Positions 37,101-47,986 of a stretch of 64,000 nt of DNA are shown one piece after another; within the stretch, counting starts at the first letter, position 1, and each line of letters opens with the position of its first letter. A program made the position numbers and the translations under genes. The notes beneath the pieces were generated by a model that worked only from the letters and a program-made list of their open reading frames with translations, was not told the origin of the DNA and made no database searches. This stretch comes from Vitis vinifera (Eukaryota; Streptophyta; Magnoliopsida; Vitales; Vitaceae): assembly GCF_030704535.1 (NCBI RefSeq), contig NC_081806.1:4289001-4353000 (forward strand). Reading direction: 5' to 3'.

Positions 37101-37289
37101 TCATCTTAGCTTTTATTGAGAGAATTGGGTTTTAAGTTGGATAACATCCGAAATGACTTAGCATTTCTCTATGAGTCATAGGTATTGGTGGCTCTTCAAG
37201 CAGCATTAACGGTTCTGGGTAATGCCACAATGTGTATTGCTGCATTCCGCATATACCAGTCATCACAGGAACGTTCCAAGAATCTGTAA
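31117..37289 (+). CDS. Ycf49-like plastid protein (DUF2499)
   Basis: Four exons: 31117-31406, 31652-31730, 32764-32832 and 37182-37289 (546 nt, 181 residues), with GT-AG junctions in phase. Residues 1 to about 45 are Ser/Pro/Thr-rich and basic, like a chloroplast transit peptide. Then come a hydrophobic stretch and ASAA (residues 46-64), which could be a second, thylakoid-type signal or a membrane anchor. The conserved domain starts at LPTWAIHVSSVVEW. It continues through KYGEQPGFESWKGLSWGM, VPLLGGAFCACTWHFFYN and LVALQAALTVLGNATMCIAA, and ends QERSKNL. This is the DUF2499/Ycf49 family shared by cyanobacteria and plastids; biochemical function is unknown. The last intron (4349 bp) carries a LINE, a SINE and a duplication. 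The neighbour order matches At4g22830/At4g22840. Confidence 0.9.
33681..35991 (-). mobile_element. 5'-truncated L1-type LINE retrotransposon, antisense in an intron
   Basis: The 2.3-kb insertion is bounded by a perfect 20-bp target duplication AATATAGCAAAGACATCTTT at 33661-33680 and 35992-36011. On the minus strand it ends in a poly-A tail (poly-T at 33681-33692 on the given strand), and the other end stops abruptly inside the reverse-transcriptase frame. That combination is the signature of target-primed reverse transcription with 5' truncation. The perfect duplication and open frame imply a recent insertion. Confidence 0.97.
33816..35990 (-). CDS. LINE ORF2 fragment: reverse transcriptase plus zf-RVT
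   Basis: The frame is open for about 724 codons, from the truncated 5' end to a stop at 33816. No true start remains; the first residues read KIRNNTFLVLIPKK, an interior RT motif. Clear RT motifs follow: KLDIEKAYDS, GLRQGDPLSPYLF and the catalytic FADD box, so the three acidic residues expected for polymerase activity are present. The C-terminal third has the zf-RVT domain (CCFLCGCAEESVNHILIHC) common in plant L1 elements, and no RNase H domain is visible. The upstream endonuclease and ORF1 are missing because of truncation, so the copy cannot mobilise by itself. The strand is opposite to that of the host gene. Confidence 0.95.
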   Translation of the reverse strand, partial: KIRNNTFLVLIPKKGGAENIGDFRPISLLGGLYKLLAKVLANRLKKVIGKLVSPAQNAFVMGRQILDASLIANEVIDSWQKRKEKGVICKLDIEKAYDSLNWQFLMKVLQKMGFGQKWLGWMWSCISTARFSVLVNGVPAGFFPSTKGLRQGDPLSPYLFVMGMEVLGILLRRAVEGGFLSGCSIREGGESALNISHLFFADDTIIFCEANKEHLSHLSWVLFWFEAASGLKINLSKSEIIPVGEVDDIEELAAEVGCRVGSLPSQYLGLPLGAPNRASSMWDGVEERVRRRLALWKRQYISKGGRITLIKSTMASIPIYQMSLFRMPNIVVRRLEKLQRDFLWGGGNMERKAHLVKWEIVCGDKGRGGLGLRRLGLMNKALLGKWIWRYACERENLWKQVIWAKYGQEEYGWRSKKPNGAFGVGVWKEIMKENEWCWDSLELRVGKGNKIRFWTDVWCAGTALSQSFPHLFALAVDRNATVEEMWDQNSDQGGWNLRFLRNFNDWEVGMVGDLLLKLRGLRPALEEDSISWKGGKSGRYKVKMAYSGLVNPSDIVFPEKSIWVNSVPTKVAFFAWEASWEKVLTLDRLQRRGWHLPNCCFLCGCAEESVNHILIHCTVVRALWELVLGLVGVKWVFPETVKEVLLSWRGSFVGKKRKKIWKSIPLCIFWTVWKERNRLAFKGGELHIQKLKNFFVCNLWGWSRLDIGEDSISLLGFLEWLAST
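36094..36216 (+). mobile_element. tRNA-derived SINE with poly-A tail
   Basis: The body contains a pol III A box TGGCTCAAGTGG (36106-36117) and a perfect B box GGTTCAAGTCC (36152-36162) with tRNA-like spacing. It ends ATTTACCTATCAC and an A-rich tail (36188-36216). A 12-bp target duplication CTCTGTTAAGGA lies at 36082-36093 and 36217-36228. It is not a functional tRNA gene: the cloverleaf 3' half is replaced by the SINE tail. Confidence 0.9.
36668..36988. repeat. Two diverged direct copies of about 105 bp
   Basis: Copy 1 (36668-36776) and copy 2 (36885-36988) share TGAGTTTTTTCC, GGTGGATAGACATGCACATG, TTTCTGGGACCTCCTC and TTCAGGTTACAGTGA in the same order. They are separated by about 110 bp of unrelated sequence, within the last intron of the Ycf49-like gene. 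Confidence 0.88.
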
Positions 37290-39746
37290 AGCTTCTGTAT
37301 ACGCATTTTGTATATACGTATGAATGGATCTCCTCCCCTGTTTTCTGCCTTTCAGACAGGTAAAACCATTCTTATTCTTTGCTACAGCTTAGTGTGTCTT
37401 ATAATAAAAGGACTGAGGATTGTAAAATTACTAATGGCAGTTAACCTCTTGCAGGAAACAGGAGATGGGAACCAAGCTGGAAGCTTCCTCGTTTATGATG
37501 ACAGAAGGATTTTCTAGAAACACTTGCATGTATGAACAGGAGGTTGTTTTTCTGTCTTAGGGTTGTTAGAGGATGGTTCAAAGGTGACAGACAAAAGTCA
37601 GCAAGCCTGAGCTATATCTATAAGCAAGGAATACTCCTCCGTCCTGTGTCTGCTTTGTCAAATAACGCGGATTGACCTTAAGCCTCTCTAGTTGCACCGA
37701 TATGCAATATTTCCTTTTCAAAGTTTTGGATTCATCATCATATTTGCCGCATCTGTAGACTTTCTGGCTCCTGTTACTTGCTCTTCTTTAGAAACTCATG
37801 TAAAACTATAATCCTCTTATGACTAAGAAGAAATGGTTGTACCTGTTCAAAGTTCAAACCCGTTTGGTATGAAACATCCCTCTACTTTCTTCTAAGGATG
37901 TGAATCTTGTGTTGCCGGTCTTCTATAAACTGCCATCATGAGGATTTTGACATAGAAGGAATATCAACTAAGAACAGGAGGGAGAAAGACAACTCTGCAC
38001 TGGATGTTTCAAATGGCTATTTTGAGACGAGGTTGTCAAAACACTTTTAATGAATGGGAAAAGAAAAAGGAATAGAATTCAACATTTGTGGGCAACTCTT
38101 AAGTCTCGTGAACATCTTCTATTTCTAATTTTGTTTTCTTTTGGCGGGTTTCAGTTACAATTTGTTGCTCAAATGAGACTGAATGATGAGAATGAAAAAT
38201 TTATTTCATTTTTTCATCCATTTATATGCATGAATGAAACCAAAATCAATTCGTCACCCATTTTTATTCTTATTTCTATTAATTTAAATGTCCTAAAAGT
38301 AGGTGATGGGATATGGTTTAATATTGGAAATCTCAAAAGTGGACTCTCTAATCTAATTTTTCATATGAATCCAAGGTGATGAAAGATGGGCATTTGAAGG
38401 AAGGTCAAAGCATTGGCCCATTTGGAAGCGCCCTTCATGGTTGCTACCATACTTTTCATGGCCGAAAGGGTTGATATTGAGCGACATTCAAGTGGTATAA
38501 TGACGCTAAGAGGTTAGTTATTGAGTCTTTTGACCCTCTCTGTACCTTTTAAACCCTTCATGCCATACCCCATATTAAAATTGGCCCCTATCATTTTTAT
38601 AATGCTTGTTGAATTTGCCATCTACGCATTGATTTTCGCATAAATTCCTGTGAATAGACATCAATGTTTTGATTTAGGATGTGGGTTGGTTATATTTTTT
38701 TGCAACAGTTTTGCAAAATTGATTTTTAGAAAATAAGAACATAAAATTTATTTTATTATTCAACAAATTGATCAAAGCCTAAGAGTGCGTTTGATAATAG
38801 TTTTAAGAAGTGTTTTTGATCTTTTTAATACTAAAATGATAAATATTTTCAAGTGCTAGAAAGACTAGAAATACCTCCTAAAATCACGACCAAACGCACT
38901 CCAAAACAAGTTTTAAACTGTTTTCTAGTCTTCCTGCTTTATTTTTAGCCCAAATACGACAAACATCTCTGTTCTTCTCCTGTGACCTGGACTCAAGGCG
39001 GCAGCGTTGAATTTAAGAACACGTGATTTGGATTCGTGATCAAAGATAACATCTCTCTTCATCTCCTGTCTCTAGAGTGATCTGGATTCATGATCACGTG
39101 CCTGGAATCAGTGACCATCTAAATAGTATGAAAGAAGAAGATTAAGTACCCAAGAATAGATCTAATCAACATTTCAATCATTAAATACTGGTATTATCTT
39201 TCCACACCAAGCTTTACATATACGCATATGTCAAAATCAATTCCCTCATGTTTTGGCTGTCATTGCTTCTCTGAGTTATCTAGAAATACATGTTTTTGTT
39301 TTTCTAGATGTATCAATCTGCATGTATGTATGTCACCGCTAAAAGACTATCAACAGTACTCTCCTACTAAATTAATTGCCCTTCAAACACTCTTATCTTA
39401 AAGTCAATGTTGTGTACTTAATCTGATATTAATCCTCAAGATTGCATTATACTGTAATATGTGTACATATTCCTCTGTAATATCCTATAAATGGATAGGT
39501 GGAGGCCACCCGCTTGTTAGTTGTGACATCACTGATGAATTAAATGCAATGAACCCACTGATAGAATTAAAACAAACTTCATTTCAACTGTCTGAAATCA
39601 AGAACTCTAGCGAGGAATACAAGGACTAATGAAAATATAGTTAATTATAAGATGAAAATTTTATCATTTATCATGGAAGATAAAGAGTAACATATGATCC
39701 TAGGGAGAGAGATTTAAAGGGAGGGTTGGTTTTCTTCTCTTTTATG
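37290..39746. other. Spacer: Ycf49-like 3' UTR and LITTLE ZIPPER 3' UTR
   Basis: The Ycf49-like and ZPR genes are tail-to-tail. A possible 3' UTR intron (37360-37454, CAG|GTAAAACC ... CTTGCAG|GAAAC) lies just after the Ycf49-like stop. A small MITE is at 38783-38902. No further gene is seen; the frame at 38050-38379 has no domain. Confidence 0.55.
38783..38902. mobile_element. Small palindromic MITE (about 120 bp), family A second copy
   Basis: The outer arms GAGTGCGTTTGATAATAG and GACCAAACGCACTC are inverted. Inner AAGAAGTGTTTTTGATC pairs loosely with CTAGAAATACCTCCTAA. The layout is the same as in the copy at 18165-18287. Confidence 0.65.
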
Positions 39747-40132
39747 TCACTGTTTGTTAAGAACAAGAAAGAGGGTGGTGGAGAAGCGGTTGAAATGAGG
39801 GAATTTGGTCTGAAACTCAGACATCAAAGCTAGATTCTCTTGGTGGAGAAGGGTAGCCTTCTTCCTCAGTTTCTCATTCTCTTCCATGATATTCCTATTC
39901 TCCAAATACAGCTTCAAGTTCTTCAGTTCCATATCCTTCTCAACCTGTACTTCACATCTTCTCCTCCTGCTGACATGGGTTCCATGCATTAGAACTAATC
40001 ACAACTGCATGGAGACACCAAAACAAAACACAAGCTAGACATATATATGTACCTGGTAAGCCTGTGAACTTGAACCTTAGATCTCTTGGTTCGAGGTCGA
40101 GATGGGATCCACTCTGCAGTGCTCATACACAT
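39747..40132 (-). CDS. LITTLE ZIPPER (ZPR) small leucine-zipper protein
   Basis: Two exons, 40053-40132 and 39747-39966, are joined over an 86-bp GT-AG intron to encode 99 residues. The start MCMSTAEW and a basic stretch (RPRTKRSKVQVHRLTRRRR) precede the zipper. The diagnostic core is LKNLKLYLENRNIMEENEKL and then RKKATLLHQENLALMSEF, with leucines spaced in heptads. ZPR proteins lack a DNA-binding domain; they pair with class III HD-ZIP transcription factors through the zipper and block them, tuning leaf polarity and meristem activity. The sequence resembles the ZPR1/ZPR2 branch more than ZPR3/4. Known ZPR genes are direct targets of HD-ZIP III factors, so the upstream 40133-40330 region is a likely regulatory site. 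Confidence 0.88.
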
Positions 40133-43100
40133 TCTTCTATGGTTTCCTTTGAAAGATGAAGAATAGTTAAAGAGTAGGAGGAGGAAATAGGAAGTGAGTT
40201 CTTGAAATGAATGAGTTGAAGTTGAGAGACGAGAGTAGTGGATTGCTATCTCTGCTATCTCATATTAATAAGTGATCTAGCGTACATATACTGGTGGGTA
40301 TACATGCAATTTAGAAAGAGGTAGAGACTAGTTTTTTCCATGGTAATGATGGCAGGTGGACTCATGATTACAAAGGGGGGCAGAGCCCTCATGTTGGTGG
40401 ATGAGTTAAAAGCCTTAGAAGATGGAAGTCATGGGTCTATTTATCTCTATCTTCTTATTGTGCTTCCTCTCTTGCTTTCATTCAACAAAAAGTGGGGGGA
40501 GGCTTCTGTGGGGGAACAAGATTTAGTGTTTCAGCAAGCAATATATGAGACCAGTTACCTTCGGTGTAGTGGGGTTATTTTGGCCATTGTCGAATAACAG
40601 CCGCCACTATATGACTTCCCTTCTTTGCTTGCTATTTGAACCTTCAAACCGCCCCACGCGCTGCTCTATAACATTTAAGTCATGAGGAGGAATTAGTCAG
40701 CACATTAGGCATATACACGCGATGCTCATTACTTCATCCTGTGCTCTCTCATCACATTGCTGTCATCCATATTTTGACACAAGTCACGGATGTAATAGTA
40801 TTGTTATATACTTTGGACCATTGAGAATTGAATTGAAAGACTTTCATCTGAAAGATATGGCACTGAAAAGCCATCATTGGATATCAAATAGTTAATTAAT
40901 TTGAATTTTCAGGCACTTTGTTGTTAACTACAGATTAAAGGGCGTTTAATTTGCAGGATGAAGGTGAGTGATGGCGCGTGGGGATGGCAGCACATGGAAG
41001 GGCTTAACGAACAACTGAGCTTCATGACATCATAGAGGCTCCGGGGACCCCATATGACTGTAGTAAGTTGCCCATCTCTCTGAGCTTTTAGCTGTGTGGT
41101 CCATTTGAAATGGGGGGGCTGGCATCTTCATACTATCATGCCTCTCTTGCTCTCCACCTTTTCATCCATTTCTCATTATACTTGGTTTGAACACAAAAAT
41201 CTTAGAGTCAAATGTTGTATTGAGGGCCTGTAAACCCCGGCTCATCTTCTTTAATTCTCTCTGCATTTGATGGCAGATGATGGTCTCAATGACCAGATAT
41301 GTATGTGTGTGTAATATGCCTGGATGCATGTGTAGACAAGTTCATCCATGATGTGTGTGTCTGTCCTACTTTATGTCATCAGTTTTCCTTTTTCCTTTAC
41401 AACTCTTACGTATGAAACAGACCACCTTGTCGTATTTCTCAATTTGAGTATATCCTTTCCATATTTATATATCATATGCCAAGGATCATTGTCAAAGTTA
41501 AAGAAAAAAAAAATGAAAATTTGGTTGATGCATTGGATTAGTTACCTAAAGCTATGTATTTTTCAGTCTTCTCAACAACTGTTTCCCTGCATCAGTCTTC
41601 TCCTACCAACCTCCCTATTAATTAAACTCATAATCACAAACTCTACGGTAGTCAAGAGGGTCTTGCTCCTATCTCTTTTGTCATCTCCCCTACCTACTCC
41701 CAATCTATGAATTGAAGTATCGAACCCCATGATCGTCCACTCTTCAATGGTCAATGATCACAGTGAAAATTCATTCCAGAGTCACCATCATAGGGTTCTA
41801 GAAAAATTAACACTAGGTGCTTAAAAAAAAAAAAAAAAAAGGAGAGACACAGTTCACTACAAACCAAAATCCGACTGTGTCTTTGTGATTGATTCAGTTG
41901 AAAAACATATTAAAAACATTATTCTCTCTGGGTATATACCAAATCATAATTATGCCATTTATGTGATTTTAAGACTTAAGAAACAATATTCATAATAAGT
42001 TAATGACTAACTCGTATATTAATCGTGTGAAAATGCTTATATATTAAAAAAAAACAAAAAATAAAATGTAGACACAATGATTCATAGAAGCCTGATGGAG
42101 CTTAGAGACAAGTTGAAAAATCTTGAACACAAACAAATTTGTGAGGCATGTGAGAGTGTACCCACTTGTTAAAGTATACGTATATAGCACTGTGAACATG
42201 TGTGCCGTAAAATTCTAACAATAATCATGCCTATTTTGAATAGACGAGAAATGTAGCGGCATTAATATGAAAGAGGAGGAGAGCCACTCAAGCCACTCGA
42301 GCCACGCACAAGCTTCCCTTATTATTCCTCCTTTTACTACTGCTACTACTCCAATCCAATTTTCCAAATATGAATACATGTGAGTGAATGAGAGAAGGGG
42401 GCAGGTACTGGGGATGGTAGTCAACGTTGAAATGAGTCTCTTTTTTCTGTTGATCGTCTTCTCCCACCTTCAAGTGTTGAGAGATTAATGGGGGTGGGGT
42501 GGGGGGTGGTCTTGGAATTGTACACCATTTAGACGTAGCTTCACATGCACCAATCATGACGACTATATGCATTAATCCCAGGAATGGGTCCACTCCCCAC
42601 ATCACCATCCCATTCACGTATCCATCCAATTGGGTGCAGTGCAATTGATTGCACTTGAAGTTTTTTGGTACACACTCTCATCATTAGTATCATCACCTAT
42701 CCTCCCATTATCATCATCTTCGCTACTATATCACCATCCCATTTTTCATATTTGTAATGTAATGCAATCAACCATTTCAGATTTTTCAACTCGTAAATTA
42801 TGGGATGTATGGTGTTTTTGTTCGGATTGTACCTGTTCAAAGCCTGTCGACATTTTATTTTATTATCAAAATATTTTTTATAAACTTTTGTGTGTATCAT
42901 ACATTATTCCTCATATATATGTCCATGGTTTCCCTTCTAAACTAAAAATTAGTTTCAATCTTCATGGATTGAGGTGGACTTGACTCAATCATAAGGGTGG
43001 TTGAGTTCAAGACTTATGCACTAACAATTGTTATTGAGTGTATATTGTATTTGACTCGTGGGTTCATTGATTTTAATAAGGAGTTCATGTAGAAAATATA

Positions 43101-46100
43101 TTTTTGATTGATAATGTATTGTCACAAAAATTTGAGTTTAATCATTTCATTCAAAGAAAATGATCTTTGAAATCTTTTTCTATCATTATAAAGGGATGTG
43201 TTTGATCATAAGGACTTGTGTGTCTTTTTAGTGAGTCATCATATATAGATGGGCCAAGGATCCCAAAAAGAGTTTAGATGGTAAGTTAATAAGTTCAACC
43301 ATCTTTTAATTTCTTGAACAGATGATTATTGTAGAGGGGCCGACTACAATTTACAAGCCATTTAACAAGTTTTACGTTCATAATTTAATATTACAATTTA
43401 AAATTAAAAATAAATTTATATATTAAGTTAAAATAATTAACTTATTTTAAATCTTAAATCTCTTTTATCGTATTTGTCTACTACATCTGATGAAAATTTA
43501 TTGTGTATCAATACTTTGCATTTACCACTCACATCTTATCATCAATATTTCATAGTTATTTTATGTGATTATAATATTTTTTTTAAATGAATATTTAATG
43601 TATAAATTTATTCCTTAGCATTAATAAATATAAATATTAGTTAAATGTATTAATTTTATAATTTAAAAATGTAAGTTAATTTTATGAAACAATTTTATCG
43701 TTAAAAAATAAAAATCAATTAAAAAATTTCAAGTCAAATAATTTAACTTAAATTCAACTTAAATAATTAAATAATAATAAATATTACATATATCAAATAT
43801 CTTCCAAATTACACTTCCAATACCTATTTTTTTTTTAAATGTATAAAAACTTGTTTTTATTTTAACTATTAATTTATATATTAGATTATGTTTGATTCCT
43901 GAAAAATTTAAGGGAAAATGTGAAGAAAATAAAGTAAAGAAGAAAAGTGGAAAAAAAAATAAAAAATAGATTTAAAATCAATAAATTATTTTTATATATT
44001 TCTTCAAATTCATTTTACTTACCTTCCTCTATTATATAAAGATTAAATGATTTTAAAATATATAATTTTTAACTAATTTTAATTATATTTAAACAAATTA
44101 TGGTGAAATCAAATATGAAAAAACTTTTTTTTTTAAACAATTTTTTCTTTCCTTAATACTTTCCAAGAACTAAGCATACCGTTACTTATTGGAAAGGGTT
44201 TCTTATGGATAAAATTTTTTGTAATGATTCACATAGAGTTTGTATTTACATAATTATCTATATTGAAATTATTATTTTAAAAATTTTTTTTTATAGAAAT
44301 AAATTACTAAAATTATTAAAAAATTTCTCATGAAATTTCTTGCTTTTTTTTTTTTTGAAAAAATTCTTTGATTTTTTGTTTATAAATTTTTAATAAATTC
44401 TAAAAGAAATTCACAATATTTTAAATATTTTTGGTGTTTAATTTGATACATTAATGTCAACAATTACTTACTTTATTGAACCATCCTAAGAACAAAATAT
44501 AAATATTAACTATATTATTTTAATCTATAACTATTTTTTTTTTAACTTTTGAACAAAATTTTATTTGTTAATTTTTAAAATATGATTGCTGGAAAATTAT
44601 TTTCAAACCTATGGTAGTAAATGATTAAAAAAAAATAATAATTTAAATACCGGATTTAACCTTGAACCATGAGCTGCTTGCCTATTGATTCATCTTATAA
44701 CTTTTTATTCTCATGATTTAAAATATTTATAAAGATATTCTTAATAATTTTTCTTATTCTATAAAAAAATATGAATATAAGAAATATTTTATATCATATT
44801 CTTTATAAGAAAATATATAATTAAAAACATAGAGATAATTTTTCAATAGAAGACATTTTTAATTATTAGAAATCCCAAATTATTTTTATAATTATTATTT
44901 TTTATAAATATTTTTAAAAATTATACAAATATAAAAATTCCTTTCCACTTTATGTGTTACCATATTAAATGGAAACTTTTATGGCAAAAATACCTGTCTT
45001 ACCATGAGGTTTTTTCCTCAACAAAAAAGTTTTTCCTTAAAAATATTTATGAACTTCCTTCTTCTTCTTTTTCTCGAATCAAGGAACGACTCGTGATATG
45101 CATAAAATCTGTTAATTGGAGATCTTCGCAGACCCCATAGCTCAAGGTCAGGGAGATCAATCGCATTGTGCATTTGAAAGCCAGGGCCCAAACCATGCTC
45201 AGGCTGGTTTCCTTTTGTGAACCTTAGGACAACATTCATATCAGATTTGGGCCCGGCCCAATTTAATGGAACTGGAAACGTGGGCGTGACGAAATATTTT
45301 ACCCATGCTGAAACTACGTAAAGTCGCGCTTGGGGACAGATGGGCCTCGCCGCAAGCAAACCTTTTGACCCAAATGGCCCTAAACAAAACTTTAGGCTCA
45401 AGCCTTGGGCCATGGTTGAATCTCCCAAGGGAATCTCGGGAAAATCCTTAAACCACGCTTTACAAACAAAAACTGATACAAGGCCAACTTAGGATTCTAC
45501 TGCCGCCGGATGGGATCAACTCCTGACATGTGAGCCAAAAGTCTGCAAATTTGGAAAAGAGCCTTCGCATCCTAGGGGCTTTCAGAGAGCGGTCACACCC
45601 CTACCACAACTGGGCTGCCCATGAGCCGCTCCCCTTCAACAAAACCAGGCGGCTCGAACCTTCCATATTTATCATTCTCCACCGTGGGTCCCAAATCTTG
45701 TATGCCGGCCTCATAATCCTTCTAAACTTTTTTTTTTTTTTTTTTCCCACTTGACTGTTAATTCCACGCTTCAGCATCGTTTGCGCTTCTCGCGTTACTC
45801 GATCGTTATCATCAGTCATCGTGATCACTCAATGTTATCATAATGTCGTTCAATGTCACCATCCTGGTCCTATTAATCAATTCTAATATCAATAAGAAAA
45901 TTAAATCGTTACCAAAATCTCACACGGGATGATGTCATAGATGATATCATAATTTAGTGCTTAATAAAGAACATTTTCCATCTTATTTGATAACGTTACT
46001 TATTAAGAACAATGTATGACATTGATTCATATGACACATAAATGCGTTAGGCGTGAGCAAATGTAAATATTTAAGATTGTACGAAAACGGCACCGTTTTT

Positions 46101-46600
46101 ACTACCAGTGGAGCGTGTCAAGAGCGCGCGTGGGGATTTGGGGGGGTTGGGGTGCGCATGCAAGCAAAGCAACGACGTTGTTGCCAGCTGGGATTTGGAT
46201 GGTGGGCTCCTGGGTGAACTAATCCCACCACTAGCCGGGTCAACCGTCCTACCGGCCCTCCCTTTTATGCCGAACCGGGTTCGCCGTTCCTCGGTAACAA
46301 GCGTGTTACTCAAGCGTGAGGCAAAGGCAGACCTTTTCTGAAAGCCACTTTTCAATATTTTACAATTTCGCCACAATACAATCCACCCACCACAACGACA
46401 TAAGGCAATCGATGTCCACCGTCCGATCATAAAAAAATGGCGTCACTGAAATATAAGGTAAGATCGGACAGCTAGGATTAGGAGTTTTATAATAATACCG
46501 TGCACCCAATGGAAGCCTTCACAAAACCAGGGGTGCCGTGGAAACAACATAAACAGAGGTGCGGTGCGGTGGAGCTATCTTCTGAATTCGTCTGATATGA
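40133..46600. other. 6.5-kb intergenic region, no gene supported
   Basis: The left end is the ZPR leader and promoter. Poly-A runs, short GT tracts and MITE family B copy 2 are present, and 43360-44940 is strongly AT-rich. Several frames (41348-41710, 42288-42644, 45018-45428, 46071-46430) lack domains or splice context. The last several hundred bases are the promoter of the A20/AN1 gene. Confidence 0.55.
43882..44180. mobile_element. Tourist-like MITE, family B copy 2
   Basis: The left end TATGTTTGATTCCTGAAAAA and right end TTTCCAAGAACTAAGCATA are diverged versions of the ends at 18758-19083. Interior words match copy 1 in order, so it is the same family in the same orientation. Confidence 0.65.
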
Positions 46601-46792
46601 TCTCTCTTTATAGGCTAAATTAGGGTTTCTCTTATTTTCTTTCTGCTTTCCTGCTTTTCTGCTTTTCGTTCTCAGCCTTTCGTCATCTCTGTTTCTTGTT
46701 CGTCAAATCGCAATATTCTGTAATTCGATCAATCGATCGATTGAGATAGGGAGAGTTTCGGGGGAGTTTCGATAATCGGTTAAAGAGAAAAG

Positions 46793-47444
46793 GTATGGAA
46801 CCCTAATTTCTGATTGTTGATTCCTGTTCTTTTCTCTGATTTTACGATTCATCAAACAAGGGTAGAAGAATCTTTTTGGAATTTCTTGTGGCTTTGGGGT
46901 CTTGATGATGATGGAAAGTTTTAACTCGACCGAAGATCAGATCTTCATCTTTTTGAGTTTTTTTCATTTTTGTTTTTTCTCGTTTGAATTTCGAATTGGA
47001 TTCATCGGCGCCGTTGATCCTCACAGGATCGCCGGTCCGGTGTTAGGGTACTGGAAGGGATGTGTGGACTCTTCTCGAATTGACTCGAATTCGGGTTTCG
47101 GGCCTTCTGTTATGTAACAGTCGGGTTTTGTGTTTGTGAAAAGACGATGTTGTCCTTTGCTCAATAGAAACATAGTGGGATTTGGGAATGATAATTGCGT
47201 CTTTCAGGAGGATTGCTTTACAAGTAAGAGTTAAATTCTATTTTTTGGAGTCAAGTTATTAAACCTTTGACCAAACACGCCACCAAAAAAACTATAACTA
47301 TCGGGTTCTACTGATCTTTTGCGTAAAACGCAATATTAAGATTTATCCCGAGAAAATCTACTAGGCTTTCGAGAGAAAAAGCAACCGCATCCGGGAAAAT
47401 TTCAAAACCCTAACCCTTAGTCTTCTTTCTTTTTGGTTTTGAAG
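46793..47444 (+). other. Probable 5' UTR intron of the A20/AN1 gene
   Basis: The donor is GAAAAG|GTATGGAA and the acceptor TTTTGAAG|GAACCAG, placing the coding exon start just downstream. A leader intron with an intronless coding region is usual in plant SAP genes. TTAGGGTTT/AACCCTAA (telo-box) words occur on both sides (about 46620 and 47406). Confidence 0.55.
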
Positions 47445-47467
47445 GAACCAGACTGTGAGAGAGAAAG

Positions 47468-47986
47468 ATGGGTTCTGAGAACAAAACAAACGATGAAACA
47501 AGCTTTCAACCATCTGAGCCCATACTCTGCGCCAACGGGTGTGGTTTCTTCGGCGCCGCAGCAACGATGAACCTTTGCTCGAAGTGCTACAGGGACTTGC
47601 GCATTAAAGAAGAGCAACAGGCCTCTGCTAAAGCGGCCATGAATATGTCTTTCAACCCGAAACTGTTGCAGGAGAATCGAACGTCGTCGTTTTCCTTTTT
47701 GGATACAGCGGGCGGTTCTTCCTCCTCCTCTTCATGTTCTTTTACGTTCGGTAATGTAGGTGTTGGCGGTGGCGATAAATCTGAGCCAAAGGTGCCTAAC
47801 AGGTGCATGAGCTGCAACAAGAAGGTGGGGTTGACGGGGTTCAGATGCAAGTGCGGGAGTACCTTTTGCGGGGCTCATCGTTACCCAGAGAAGCACGAGT
47901 GCACATTTGATTTCAAGGCCTCAGGGCGCGACGCCATTGCCAAGGCTAATCCGGTGGTTAAGGCTGATAAACTGGACAGGCTGTGA
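47468..47986 (+). CDS. A20/AN1 zinc-finger stress-associated protein (SAP)
   Basis: Intronless 172-residue frame. The A20 finger lies near the N-terminus with C21, C25, C37 and C40 (LCANGCGFFGAAATMNLCSKC, in parts). A serine- and glycine-rich linker follows. The C-terminal AN1 finger has C113, C116, C127, C129, C134, H137, H143 and C145, ending in the conserved DFKASGRDAIAKANPVVKAD. SAP proteins respond to cold, drought and salt; A20 binds ubiquitin and several act as E3 ligases or redox sensors. All zinc ligands expected are present, so it should be functional. In Arabidopsis, related genes At1g12440, At4g12040 (SAP7) and At4g22820 sit beside homologues of other genes in this window. Confidence 0.95.
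   Translation: MGSENKTNDETSFQPSEPILCANGCGFFGAAATMNLCSKCYRDLRIKEEQQASAKAAMNMSFNPKLLQENRTSSFSFLDTAGGSSSSSSCSFTFGNVGVGGGDKSEPKVPNRCMSCNKKVGLTGFRCKCGSTFCGAHRYPEKHECTFDFKASGRDAIAKANPVVKADKLDRL

Larger units (their letters stand above)
32833..37181 (+). other. Third intron of the Ycf49-like gene (4.35 kb)
   Basis: The donor CTTGAG|GTAAGAAA and the acceptor GTCATAG|GTATTGG join ...NSESLE to VLVALQAAL. About 2.3 kb of it is the antisense LINE and 0.12 kb the SINE. Without these the intron would be about 1.9 kb. Confidence 0.9.

Noticed and set aside
41348..41710. 120-residue hydrophobic frame
   Set aside because: Leu/Ser/Phe-rich low-complexity translation without domain or start context; probably chance in AT-rich spacer.
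45018..46430. Frames of 119-136 residues in the SAP upstream region
   Set aside because: No recognisable domain, overlapping frames on both strands and no splice partners.
47587..47850. 87-residue minus-strand frame
   Set aside because: Antisense of the A20/AN1 coding exon.
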